Assembly: GCF_004319545.1 (NCBI RefSeq)
Contig: NZ_CP036313.1
Location: 2,358,501-2,422,500, forward strand
Reading direction: 5' to 3'
Length of the DNA stretch: 64,000 nucleotides
Origin: Desulfobacter hydrogenophilus
GTDB taxonomy: Bacteria; Desulfobacterota; Desulfobacteria; Desulfobacterales; Desulfobacteraceae
The notes under the pieces were generated by a model. The model saw only the letters and a program-made list of their open reading frames with translations, was not told the origin of the DNA and did not search any database. The translations under genes were made by a program, and so were the position numbers. Every line of letters begins with the position of its first letter. Position 1 is the first letter of the stretch. Below are positions 34,349-42,474 of this stretch, piece by piece.

Positions 34349-34727
34349 AAGGCCGCCCCGCAGGGGCGACATTTTTAGGCCGATGCAAAGCATCGGGGCG
34401 AAGTGAGCAAAGCGAACGAAGGGTGGGCGTCTTCTTGGCTCTATTTTTTTGAATTTCCACAAATGTTGGGCATGAGTTGATAGATGCAGATGCGGGTTAG
34501 ACGAAACCTTGATTGTCCGGAAGGCGTAATGCTCTAAAAACGCAATTTCTATGAATATAAATACTCAAAAAAAATCCTTTATTAATAAATAATTAATAGC
34601 ATATTAAATTTAACGAAGAACTAACTTTTTTTTCTGGAATAAATAAAATAATAGTGATATTTCCAGAATAAAGTTTCTTGCTTTTTTATTTTTAACTGAT
34701 TTTTTTTAAGAAGAAGGAGGGTTGTTA

Positions 34728-35372
34728 ATGTTCAGGTTCAAATTATTATTGAGTTCAATTTGTATTTCATTTTTGTTTGTTGGATTGTTTTGTTCTTCAG
34801 CGTTCTCGACAACTCTTGTGATTGAAGATGGGAACTTATTAGGTGCTACAGACGTCGTGGTTAACGGTGTATCGTATGACGTCACGTTTGAGGATGAGTC
34901 AGCAGCGGATTTATACATCGTGAATGGGGAATACACATTCCCTTTCACCACAGAAGATGAGGCATTAGCAGCGTCACAAGCCCTATTAGACCTGGTATTT
35001 TTAGATGGTGATAATGGACGATTCGATTCGGACCCTGAATTGACTAACGGAATCACATACAGCGGATACGCTTACGTCTATACTCCATATGATATAGATA
35101 TAGACGGAGTACTTGGCATTTACTTTGCGTATGCCCTTAATTACAAAGATATGCACTTAGACAGCCATGGAAATTATAGCGACGACACAACAGGCATAAA
35201 TTTTAATATAAAAACATACGACACTTCGACATTGTACGGCCAGGTGTGGGCTGTTTGGAGTCCTAACGCCGCACCATCACCAACACCAGAGCCAGGTACC
35301 TTTCTATTATTAGGGGCAGGTCTTATCGGTTTGGCAGGTTTGAAAAGAAAAATGAATTTCAACAAAGCTTAG
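34728..35372 (+). CDS. PEP-CTERM sorting domain protein
   Basis: A 214-residue exported protein. A signal peptide (FKLLLSSICISFLFVGLFCS) precedes an acidic, Tyr/Asp-rich secreted region. The C-terminus has the PEP-CTERM signal: PEPGTFLLLGAGLIGLAGLK then RKMN. Such proteins are cut and sorted by exosortase and are often linked to exopolysaccharide production. No exosortase gene is in this window. AGGAGG lies seven bases before the ATG at 34728. The body has no recognised domain. Confidence 0.88.
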   Translation: MFRFKLLLSSICISFLFVGLFCSSAFSTTLVIEDGNLLGATDVVVNGVSYDVTFEDESAADLYIVNGEYTFPFTTEDEALAASQALLDLVFLDGDNGRFDSDPELTNGITYSGYAYVYTPYDIDIDGVLGIYFAYALNYKDMHLDSHGNYSDDTTGINFNIKTYDTSTLYGQVWAVWSPNAAPSPTPEPGTFLLLGAGLIGLAGLKRKMNFNKA

Positions 35373-36240
35373 TTTCAACATGTCGAGACCGCCATACAAC
35401 CACTGAAACCATCTTTGAACGTATCGTCCGATGCGGATTGAGTCCGCACCTTGCTCATAAAGCCGGGCGATACGTCTTTTGAAATTTTCAATGATAGTGC
35501 TGGCGGGTGTTATTTTATCCAGCGTCAGGTGAATCAAATCCACGCTCCACCCAGTCGTTCATCCGGGGCGATTTCATAAACCTTCCCGCACCATCATAGC
35601 CGTCGATTTTCAATTCCACGAATTTATCGCCTCTGGGAGCCCGTATCTGGGTATTTTGGGCGTTGTGGCAAAATACCCTTATTGTGATGAATCTTAACTT
35701 TTTGCCAAAAGTTAAGATTCGGGATGGCTTATTTTGAGCCCACAATACTTCTGGTAGTCCGGCCTTTTCTATAATCACAGCCAGGTAGGGTGGGCAAAGG
35801 CGCAGCGTTGCCCACCATTGTATGTATAACATTCTGTGCCTGAATAACAAATCAGATGGGTTCAAGTTTATGGACAACCGGTGGGCACAAAAAGCATGCC
35901 CACCCTACCACGTTGAACGGCTATTCGCTTTTGTGTAAACCCATGCGGTGTATTCAATTGAATTGATTAAACATCCCCCTGTTAAAAATTGCAATCGTCA
36001 ATTTAATGCCCTGCCTGTTAAATGCCCTTTTATTTTGGGCCAGAAGAGCTCTTGACTATGTCTATCATTGTTTACCCGAGCCGATCTATAATCAACATTT
36101 AATAACAGAAGCATTGTGTGTGGGGGGGGGGGGGGCAGCTCAAATTTCACACTGCAGACTATGTTAAAAATAAAATTCCATCAATAAAGGCTTTATAATC
36201 CATATGAGCCGTCCGAAATTGATATAAAGCTGCAGGGAAA
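35373..36240. other. gene-free stretch with repeat and G14 tract
   Basis: No convincing gene. Minus frames at 35310-35543 and 35515-35877 contain coding-like patches (RGDKFVELKIDGYDGAGRF) but run through a repeat and lack ribosome sites, so they may be remnants. It also holds a repeat element (35784-35909) and a run of 14 G (36122-36135) about 105 bases past the 3' end of the dehydratase gene. Confidence 0.45.
35784..35909. repeat. hairpin repeat bounded by GGTAGGGTGGGC
   Basis: GGTAGGGTGGGC (35784-35795) and GCCCACCCTACC (35898-35909) are a perfect 12-bp inverted pair. Each end also forms its own small hairpin (TGGGCAAAGG...GTTGCCCACC; GGTGGGCACA...TGCCCACC). Elements with this GTAGGGTGGGCA signature occur in many bacterial genomes. 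Confidence 0.6.
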
Positions 36241-36660
36241 TTATATGCGATTGCCTTGTTCCGGAGACCTGACAGTATGGTCAATATGAATATCAATAAA
36301 TCCAGTACAGACAATCTTTTGGTCCGCCGTAAGTTGATATTCAAAGCGATTCGGGGTCTTCCCCGCAGGTTTTATCAAAACTGACATGGGAGTGTCCGGT
36401 CTGATCAGCTGTTTAAATCTGACCCGCTTGAATCCGGCAAGTTTCAGGCCTGGTCCCATTGTCTGCTGCATCAAGTCAAAAACCATGTTCATTTGGGCAA
36501 TGCCTGGAACAATGGGATTGTCCGGGAAATGTCCGTCAAACCAGGGTGAGCCGGATTTAACGATGCACTGGGCTGTAATAACCGATGCTTCGGTCATACT
36601 GATTTCATTGAGCTCATACCCGGAATCGCTTGGATCAGCCATGTCCGCGGCTGGGGTCAT
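36241..36660 (-). CDS. FabZ/ApeI-type 3-hydroxyacyl-ACP dehydratase
   Basis: A 139-residue hot-dog protein with the FabZ-like active-site motif WFDGHFPDNPIVPGIAQMNM (catalytic His in GHFP) and a substrate-tunnel region LAGFKRVRFKQLIRPDTPM. ApeI dehydratases of aryl polyene clusters look like this. It overlaps the ACP stop as ATGA and ends the centre minus-strand operon. It should dehydrate a 3-hydroxyacyl-ACP. The chain is unknown. Confidence 0.82.
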   Translation of the reverse strand: MTPAADMADPSDSGYELNEISMTEASVITAQCIVKSGSPWFDGHFPDNPIVPGIAQMNMVFDLMQQTMGPGLKLAGFKRVRFKQLIRPDTPMSVLIKPAGKTPNRFEYQLTADQKIVCTGFIDIHIDHTVRSPEQGNRI

Positions 36661-36920
36661 GAGCCTAATTTACCGTGTTCGTTAACATACCGGGCCAGGG
36701 TATCAAGTGTCGAAAATACGGTTTCTCCGAGCTCTTTATTGTCAATGACAACCCCGTAATCGTTTTCCAGCATCATGACCATCTCCAGGACATCAATGGA
36801 ATCAAGTCCCAGAGGACCGCCGATCAGCTGGTCCTGTTCGTTGATATCTTCGGGTGTTACATCCGTCAGTCCCAGTGTGTCGACAATTTTCTGCTTCAGT
36901 TCTGAAATCAGCTTTTCCAT
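36657..36920 (-). CDS. acyl carrier protein
   Basis: An 87-residue acidic ACP, with the phosphopantetheine serine in GGPLGLDSIDVLEMVMMLE and a C-terminal helix TLDTLARYVNEHG. The insertion before the serine (DQLIGGPLGLDS) is seen in ACPs of polyene-type clusters and also in the ACP at 49746. It overlaps the dehydratase by four bases. Confidence 0.9.
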   Translation of the reverse strand: MEKLISELKQKIVDTLGLTDVTPEDINEQDQLIGGPLGLDSIDVLEMVMMLENDYGVVIDNKELGETVFSTLDTLARYVNEHGKLGS

Positions 36921-36970
36921 ATATCATCCAATACAATCAGCTTTATGGGTTTTATTATTTATTTCGTGTT

Positions 36971-39900
36971 TTAAAGGCCTTCAAAGGTGTTCATCTTTTC
37001 CTGTTCTTTTAACACATCTTTATAAATGCCGTCCCACCCCTTTTTTTTAAGGACCCTGGCATGCTGCTGTTGCAGTATTGGTTTGAACATATATGTCCAG
37101 ATGCCTGTCCATAATTTTCCGGTTCCCTTGGCCCTGGCCGACGGGTCCCACCATCCCAGCACTGTCTGGCGGTGATACCAGAACAGGTATTGCAGCCTGT
37201 CGGCACTCAGGTGACGGGTTTTGACATTGGCCCATAGGCCGTTATATTTTTTTAAATCCAGGGTATTGGTAACCAGTCCCTGGGTCATCAGCTGCTCCCG
37301 CATGCCTGTTTTGGGATAGGGGGTCAGGATCTGGCAATAGGCGGCATCGGCATTAATGTCTTTTAAAAACTGGTAATTTTCAATGATGGCGGTCTCGTCA
37401 TCATCGGGAAATCCGAAGATCAGGCCGCCAATGACCATCAGGCCGTGTTTCTGGCACAATGCCACGGCCTTTCTTGAATATTCCACAATATTCCCTTTGC
37501 CTGCTGCGGCAAGGTTTGTTTTTGAGACATTTTCAATGCCTAAAAATACGGATTTAAACCCTGCCTCGGCCATTTTCCGGATCATATCCTCATTGGTGGC
37601 CATGGTCAGGCTGTCGGCCTGCACCACCAGTTTCAGGCGCCTGTATCCCCGCTGAATGATGGCATCACACAACCGGATAACTCTATTGGTATCCAGAACC
37701 AGGTTGTCATCCACAATAAAGGCCAGCCGGGTTTTTTTATTGTAGTAGATGTCGTCGAGGTCGGCAATGACCCTGTCAATGGGATAGGTCCTGAAGGTGC
37801 GGCCGTACATGTGTTTCATGCTGCAAAAATTGCAGGTACGGGTGCACCCCCTTGAGGTCTCCAGCACCTCGGCCTTCATGTTCATCACATGGTATCCCCA
37901 GGTCAGCCGCCGTTTGTCCCGGATGGGCGGTTTTAATTGGGATAGATCCTGCAGGTCCCCCATGGGATTGGTGAAAAATTCGTCGCCATCCCTGTAAGTC
38001 AAGGAGGGGATGTCCTGAAACGCGTCACGACCGTCCAAAGCTTCCACCAACCGTTTAAACGCAGTCTCTCCTTCACCCTGGACAATGAAATCAATCAGTT
38101 TACCTTCCGGGGATTTCGTGATTTCCTGGGTCATCAAGGTGGCATGATATCCCCCGACCACAATTTTGGCACTGGGCCGGACACGTTTGATCAGCCGGAT
38201 AATCCGGCAACAGGTGTCCCATTGCCAGGACATGGCTGAAAGTCCAACGATATCCGGCGCAAGCCTTGTCAGCTGTTTCGTTAGATAGACCCGGATGGAC
38301 CGGCGCTTCCGGATCAGGTCAATGATTCTGACCTCATGCCGTTCATGGATATTACCGCCGATGCTGGCAATACCAAGATTGGGGAAATGTACCGCTTCCT
38401 GGTGAATGACCAGGGGGGCCACATCGGGCATGGACAATAGGAGCACTTTCATAACAGACCCTCCTTGGAAAACGTTTTGGTGGCAAAGGCCTTCATTTAT
38501 GTCCCCCTGGGTCAATTCGCCGGGTAAAAATGCCATTCCCCAGGTGCCCGGCCCCATATGAACCCCTGAGGTCAAAGACAACGGGACAAGGGAAATATTT
38601 GCCCGGGGACAGGCCTGACGTATTTGGGGCATGACCGAGGCCGCCACCCATGCCCTGTTGTCGGAATATTCCAGAAGTATCCTTGGTGACGCAGTTTTTC
38701 CAAATTCACGTTCAAGCCGGTTGACGGCATACCGGATCTGGCCGTCACTGTTTCTGACAGTGGCAAGTTTTTGGGCGCCGTTTGCCCTGGGACTGATGAT
38801 GGGCCGGATGCTGAGCATATCCCCCGCCACACTGCCTGTCCTGGACATTCTGCCACCCATGGCCAGGTATTTAAGCTGGTTGAGGAAAAGCAGTTCGTCG
38901 CAGGCCCCAATAATTTTTAACGCATGGGCTTCCAGTTCCGCCGGGTCCTTCAGGGTGCCGGCTGCCAGGGCAACGGTTTCGGCAATAAGCCCGAGCCTGC
39001 CGGATGCCGCACCGGTATCCACAACGTGCATCCGTTCTGAAAGCCCGTTGTCCGCAACCCACCGGACGGCAACGTCATAATTGCCTGTATACACGGATCC
39101 CACACACAGGTAAAGTACCCGGTCGTATTGCCCCAACATTTTTCTGAAGGTCTCCTGGCGCTGAAATACCGAGGCCTGGGCGGTCATGATCCGTTTGCCC
39201 CGGGTCATGTCTGCATAGATTCGGGCCGGATCTGCCAGGGTTTCAGGACACCCGCCGTCATCGGTCACGATAAAACTGTCCATGAGTGTGATGCCAAGTT
39301 CTGCGGCCCGGTCAAGGGTGATGGCGCCTGCCGCATCAGTGATGATGCCCACCGTGTCTGGGTTTGTCCGGGCCGGTGTCTTTTGTGGCCGGGTGATGAT
39401 GGGTTCGGCATCCCATGCCGTAATAGACCCTATTTCAGACACCCGCTGCTTAAGCACGTCCCTGTCCCTGGTGTGCACATGGATTTTCAGGGACCGGTTG
39501 GTTTGTGTCGTAACGATACTGTCGCCAAGGGTTTTAATCAACGCGTCCGGGGTGTCGCGGCTTTGATCCATCCGGACCTGTAAATCCACACAAAAGGCCG
39601 GTGGTGATGGATCGGTGTATCCGGTCGACACACAGAGCTGGTCCTTGAAACTTTCCATGACCGGGATACATTGATCCTGCCGGTTCTCAAGGGCTTTGAA
39701 AAATCCTTCCAGAAACAGGAACATCCCTAAGGCCCCGGCATCCACGACGCCTGCTTTCTGCAGGGCGGGCAACCGGGTGATGCTTTGGGCCACACTTTGT
39801 TTGAGCACACCGGTCAGTTCATCAGTATCAAAGGATGCTTTCTGACCTTGGCCGTCACCTGCCCATTGGTCAAAAAAACGGGCCTGACTTTCAAACAGGT

Positions 39901-40312
39901 CCAGCATGGTACCGGGCCTGGGGTCGGCCACGGCGTTCATGGCCATATTTAAGCCCTGCCTGGCGGCATTGGGCAACGATGCGGGTAATGGATGGGATAA
40001 AAAGCCCGAAAAAAAGGCTGCTGAAATATTACCTGAATTGCCGATGGCTGACATTGACAGCTTGTTAATAAGCCGGTTAAACGAGCTCTTCGAAGATGTT
40101 TTGCAATGGCCGTTGCCCGCGCCATTATCCGGATTAATTTGCTTAAACGGTGCCAGGCTGATTTTCAGGTTTTTGCCGGTATCTGAATCATGGACTGGAA
40201 AGACATTGACCTGATCCAGCAAATCCGCCCAGGCCACAATCCTTTCGTAGCCAATGGCAAGGGCGTTTATGATTTGTTGTGTGTCCGTGCATGAAAAAGG
40301 GCCTTTGGGCAT
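36971..40312 (-). CDS. DhaL-DegV-B12/radical SAM triple-domain protein
   Basis: One uninterrupted frame of 1113 codons. Residues about 10-225 resemble DhaL/FakA kinase (NVFPVHDSDTGKNLKISL; IGNSGNISAAFFSGFL). About 315-600 is DegV/FakB-like fatty-acid-binding (VGIITDAAGAITLDRAAELG; GGRMSRTG; IRPIISP). From residue 621 a B12-binding domain (MKVLLLSMPDVAPLV; IVVGGYHATL) leads to a radical SAM core with GCTRTCNFCSM near residue 822. Fak proteins phosphorylate fatty acids to acyl-phosphate. Met621 (38452) has AAGGAGG seven bases upstream, so the radical SAM part may also be made alone. The DhaL residues that bind nucleotide need alignment. Confidence 0.85.
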   Translation of the reverse strand: MPKGPFSCTDTQQIINALAIGYERIVAWADLLDQVNVFPVHDSDTGKNLKISLAPFKQINPDNGAGNGHCKTSSKSSFNRLINKLSMSAIGNSGNISAAFFSGFLSHPLPASLPNAARQGLNMAMNAVADPRPGTMLDLFESQARFFDQWAGDGQGQKASFDTDELTGVLKQSVAQSITRLPALQKAGVVDAGALGMFLFLEGFFKALENRQDQCIPVMESFKDQLCVSTGYTDPSPPAFCVDLQVRMDQSRDTPDALIKTLGDSIVTTQTNRSLKIHVHTRDRDVLKQRVSEIGSITAWDAEPIITRPQKTPARTNPDTVGIITDAAGAITLDRAAELGITLMDSFIVTDDGGCPETLADPARIYADMTRGKRIMTAQASVFQRQETFRKMLGQYDRVLYLCVGSVYTGNYDVAVRWVADNGLSERMHVVDTGAASGRLGLIAETVALAAGTLKDPAELEAHALKIIGACDELLFLNQLKYLAMGGRMSRTGSVAGDMLSIRPIISPRANGAQKLATVRNSDGQIRYAVNRLEREFGKTASPRILLEYSDNRAWVAASVMPQIRQACPRANISLVPLSLTSGVHMGPGTWGMAFLPGELTQGDINEGLCHQNVFQGGSVMKVLLLSMPDVAPLVIHQEAVHFPNLGIASIGGNIHERHEVRIIDLIRKRRSIRVYLTKQLTRLAPDIVGLSAMSWQWDTCCRIIRLIKRVRPSAKIVVGGYHATLMTQEITKSPEGKLIDFIVQGEGETAFKRLVEALDGRDAFQDIPSLTYRDGDEFFTNPMGDLQDLSQLKPPIRDKRRLTWGYHVMNMKAEVLETSRGCTRTCNFCSMKHMYGRTFRTYPIDRVIADLDDIYYNKKTRLAFIVDDNLVLDTNRVIRLCDAIIQRGYRRLKLVVQADSLTMATNEDMIRKMAEAGFKSVFLGIENVSKTNLAAAGKGNIVEYSRKAVALCQKHGLMVIGGLIFGFPDDDETAIIENYQFLKDINADAAYCQILTPYPKTGMREQLMTQGLVTNTLDLKKYNGLWANVKTRHLSADRLQYLFWYHRQTVLGWWDPSARAKGTGKLWTGIWTYMFKPILQQQHARVLKKKGWDGIYKDVLKEQEKMNTFEGL

Positions 40313-40316
40313 GAGG

Positions 40317-40754
40317 TCACACCAGAAGCGCTGAGGTTATATCCTCGGGGATTCTAAACAAAAGCGTCATTTCAGGCACACGCACAGCCACCTGTTCGCT
40401 TTTCCCCCGGGCACAGATCTGGCCCGTTTCTTTAAGCCGGATTTCAAAATTTATGCCAATTTTGTATTCAGCCTCTGTCACGGTTGCTTTGCAGATAAAT
40501 TCGTCATGAAATTTTAGGGGCGCAATATGCTTGATGGATGAGCGGCTTACCGGAAAACTGACCTGTTTTGAAAAAGAATATTCATACAGGTCAACGCCCG
40601 CTGCTTTAAACAGGTCGAATCTTGTCACATCAAAGTATTTATAATAATTGCCGTGCCACATCACATGCATGGGGTCCATGTCGTGGAACGGGACTTTGTG
40701 TTCCGTTTCGAAGTGCTTGTAGACCGGCTTTTTATGTTCGTTTTTTTTTACCAT
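40317..40754 (-). CDS. YbgC/4HBT-type acyl thioesterase
   Basis: A 145-residue hot-dog thioesterase. VPFHDMDPMHVMWHGNYYKY is the family motif with the catalytic Asp. The central helix FDVTRFDLFKAAGVDLYEYS follows. It should hydrolyse an acyl-ACP or acyl-CoA. It lies four bases before the DhaL-DegV gene, which would act on the free acid it releases; that link is inference. It overlaps the upstream radical SAM gene by seven bases. Confidence 0.83.
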   Translation of the reverse strand: MVKKNEHKKPVYKHFETEHKVPFHDMDPMHVMWHGNYYKYFDVTRFDLFKAAGVDLYEYSFSKQVSFPVSRSSIKHIAPLKFHDEFICKATVTEAEYKIGINFEIRLKETGQICARGKSEQVAVRVPEMTLLFRIPEDITSALLV

Positions 40755-41746
40755 GGAATGAACTGATACAGCTTGGCGAACATTTCATATACGGTTATCC
40801 AGTTCTGCAGATCCTGGGTACTGTTCATATGGGCCCGTTTATTGACCATGACCCAACTCATGTGGGCTGCGCCGTCCTTGCAGGTTTTGCAGTCCCGGGT
40901 TTCAGAGGTGCAGCAGCGGTGCATGGTTTTAAGGTCCGAGGCCCAGCGGATGAAGTTGGTCAGCCGTTTGGGATTGTTTTTCCGGTCGTCCAGGGGCTGG
41001 GTCACCGAGGGACACTCCGCCCACCCGAATGGTCTGCCTAACATGATGCCTGTGGTGATAATCTTGTGATAGTATTTTGAGGAGACCAGCGTGTCAGGAT
41101 AGCGGTCCAATAATTCGTCCATCTCCTGACACACGGCAGCAAGCTCGTGTTCTGTCCAGCTGAATCCGTCCACGCCTTCGTCATTGGAAAGAAGCTGCAT
41201 ATGCACTTTAAGTCCGACATTGCGGATTTTTTGGATGATGGGCTCAATATTTCCAACCAGTTTGGGGGTAATGGTCAAAAGATAGTACACATGGGGGTCG
41301 CCTTCATAGTGGCGGCTGGATATGGCAAAGGTATCCTTTCCCCTTAATGTCTTTTCGTCATCACTGCTGCCCCACAGCGAAATGCCCACCATCATATCCG
41401 GAAAACGCTCCCTGGGCACTTTGATCAATCCGTTTGTGGCAACAAAGGTGGGCATGCGTTTATAAAACGCCTCGACCCGATCCAGGCAGAGGGTGGGTTC
41501 TCCGCCGATGAGAATGGCAAGGTTGACGCCCCGCTCCTTTTCCCGATCAATAAAGGCTTCCCATTCTGAAATATCCATCTGCTCTTTGGCCGCCTCGTGT
41601 TCGCCGGATGAAAAGAAGAAACAGCCCTTGCAGCGCAGGTTACATCGATTGGTTACATCATAGATGGAACTTCTTATGTTGAGCTTGGAAATTGCTTTAT
41701 ATCGTGCATACCACTGTTGATCCAGAAGAGAACTAACTGTTTTCAT
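40748..41746 (-). CDS. radical SAM protein, paralogue of the 26.4-kb gene
   Basis: A 332-residue radical SAM protein: YDVTNRCNLRCKGCFFFSSG (cluster cysteines near residue 35), ILIGGEPTLCLDRV, FVATNGLIKVP. A C-terminal cysteine set (CCTSETRDCKTCKDG) parallels that of the protein at 26444. It heads the sub-operon of thioesterase, DhaL-DegV, ACP and dehydratase, so an ACP-bound or free acyl chain is the likely substrate. AGGA lies eight bases before the ATG. Confidence 0.83.
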   Translation of the reverse strand: MKTVSSLLDQQWYARYKAISKLNIRSSIYDVTNRCNLRCKGCFFFSSGEHEAAKEQMDISEWEAFIDREKERGVNLAILIGGEPTLCLDRVEAFYKRMPTFVATNGLIKVPRERFPDMMVGISLWGSSDDEKTLRGKDTFAISSRHYEGDPHVYYLLTITPKLVGNIEPIIQKIRNVGLKVHMQLLSNDEGVDGFSWTEHELAAVCQEMDELLDRYPDTLVSSKYYHKIITTGIMLGRPFGWAECPSVTQPLDDRKNNPKRLTNFIRWASDLKTMHRCCTSETRDCKTCKDGAAHMSWVMVNKRAHMNSTQDLQNWITVYEMFAKLYQFIPW

Positions 41747-41791
41747 AGACAGCTTCCTTGCCTTGCCTGTATTGGTTTTTTAAAGGTAAGT

Positions 41792-41820
41792 TATATAATA
41801 AAATGACGCGTCATAGACAA
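41792..41820 (-). promoter_or_regulatory. candidate promoter with TGACGCGTCA operator
   Basis: On the minus strand TTGTCT (41815-41820) and TATATA (41792-41797) are separated by 17 bases. The perfect 10-base palindrome TGACGCGTCA (41804-41813) lies between them. A repressor bound there would block the promoter. It would drive the gene at 40748-41746 and those behind it. The binding protein is unknown. Confidence 0.5.
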
Positions 41821-41828
41821 GGCTAAAA

Positions 41829-41904
41829 TAGTGCCGGGCCGAAAACCGTAATTTTTGCCGATGACAAGGCGGGCGCAAATTTTCAGGTTTTCGTTCAGAC
41901 ATTA
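41829..41904. repeat. hairpin element of the GAAAACC family
   Basis: GAAAACC (41841) and GGTTTTC (41886) pair as the core of an imperfect stem. The ends are TAGTG and a run GTTCAGACATTA. The right end recurs at 51458-51476 as GGTTTTCGTTCAGACACTA and part of the left arm near 4800. The terminal TTA supplies the TAA stop of the methyltransferase gene. Confidence 0.6.
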
Positions 41905-42474
41905 AAATAGAAACGGGAGGAACATCTTTGATTTGCTGCAATACTCGGTGTAGGCCTCCCCGAAAAATATGTGGTTTTCTTTTTCTTCCACCTTGGCTAC
42001 TGCAATCAGGAATAATGTTGTTATCACACTGATTGATAGGGTGACGGGGGTGATATGCTTTAAAAACGCGCCCCAGTTCAAAAGCAGCAAAGATGCGTAC
42101 ATGGGATGGCGAATAAACCGGTATAAGCCTGTATCAACCAGATGCGCCGTATTCTCAAAAGTGAAATTTTCTGGCATGTCATCACGGCGGCTGTATCCAC
42201 CGAAGGCGCGAAGCAGTTTCACCGCGCACAGGACAAAACCGATGGAACAGATCAGCAGTGCCCAGGAAAACATTTGCCGTATTGAAAATGGATCATTAAA
42301 CCAATAAGGTTGATTCAACGCGAGCAGTGCGGCAATGCCTTCAAAAACAAAAAAGCGGTAAAAGCCATGGCTGCGATAATTTTTCAAGGTATGCCGGGAA
42401 ATCCACACCAGAATCAGGCTGATTAAAATAAAAAGAATGAAATTCATAAGGGTTATCGAATCAGGAACTCCCAT
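41902..42474 (-). CDS. isoprenylcysteine carboxyl methyltransferase-type membrane protein
   Basis: A 190-residue polytopic membrane protein with the ICMT/phospholipid methyltransferase signature: LVDTGLYRFIRHPMYASLLLL and, near the end, VEEKENHIFFGEAYTEYCSK. Such enzymes methylate carboxyl, amino or lipid groups with SAM. The start may be here or at 42447 (MNFILFILIS), and neither has a clear ribosome site. The first overlaps the upstream gene. Its operon position suggests methylation of the lipid product. Confidence 0.8.
   Translation of the reverse strand: MGVPDSITLMNFILFILISLILVWISRHTLKNYRSHGFYRFFVFEGIAALLALNQPYWFNDPFSIRQMFSWALLICSIGFVLCAVKLLRAFGGYSRRDDMPENFTFENTAHLVDTGLYRFIRHPMYASLLLLNWGAFLKHITPVTLSISVITTLFLIAVAKVEEKENHIFFGEAYTEYCSKSKMFLPFLF

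Larger units (their letters stand above)
33740..34727. other. gene-free stretch of about 990 bases
   Basis: No gene. It holds a perfect palindrome (33766-33802), a decayed repeat of the 28.6-kb gene (34006-34087), a MITE-like element (34114-34348), and two small GC hairpins (GCCCCGCAGGGGC near 34363 and CGATGCAAAGCATCG near 34381). The last 180 bases are very AT-rich and probably hold the promoter of the PEP-CTERM gene. Confidence 0.55.

Noticed and set aside
35515..35877. A 120-codon minus frame near the PEP-CTERM gene
   Set aside because: It runs through the GTAGGGTGGGCA hairpin repeat and lacks a start signal. It was kept only as possible remnant material in the gap note.
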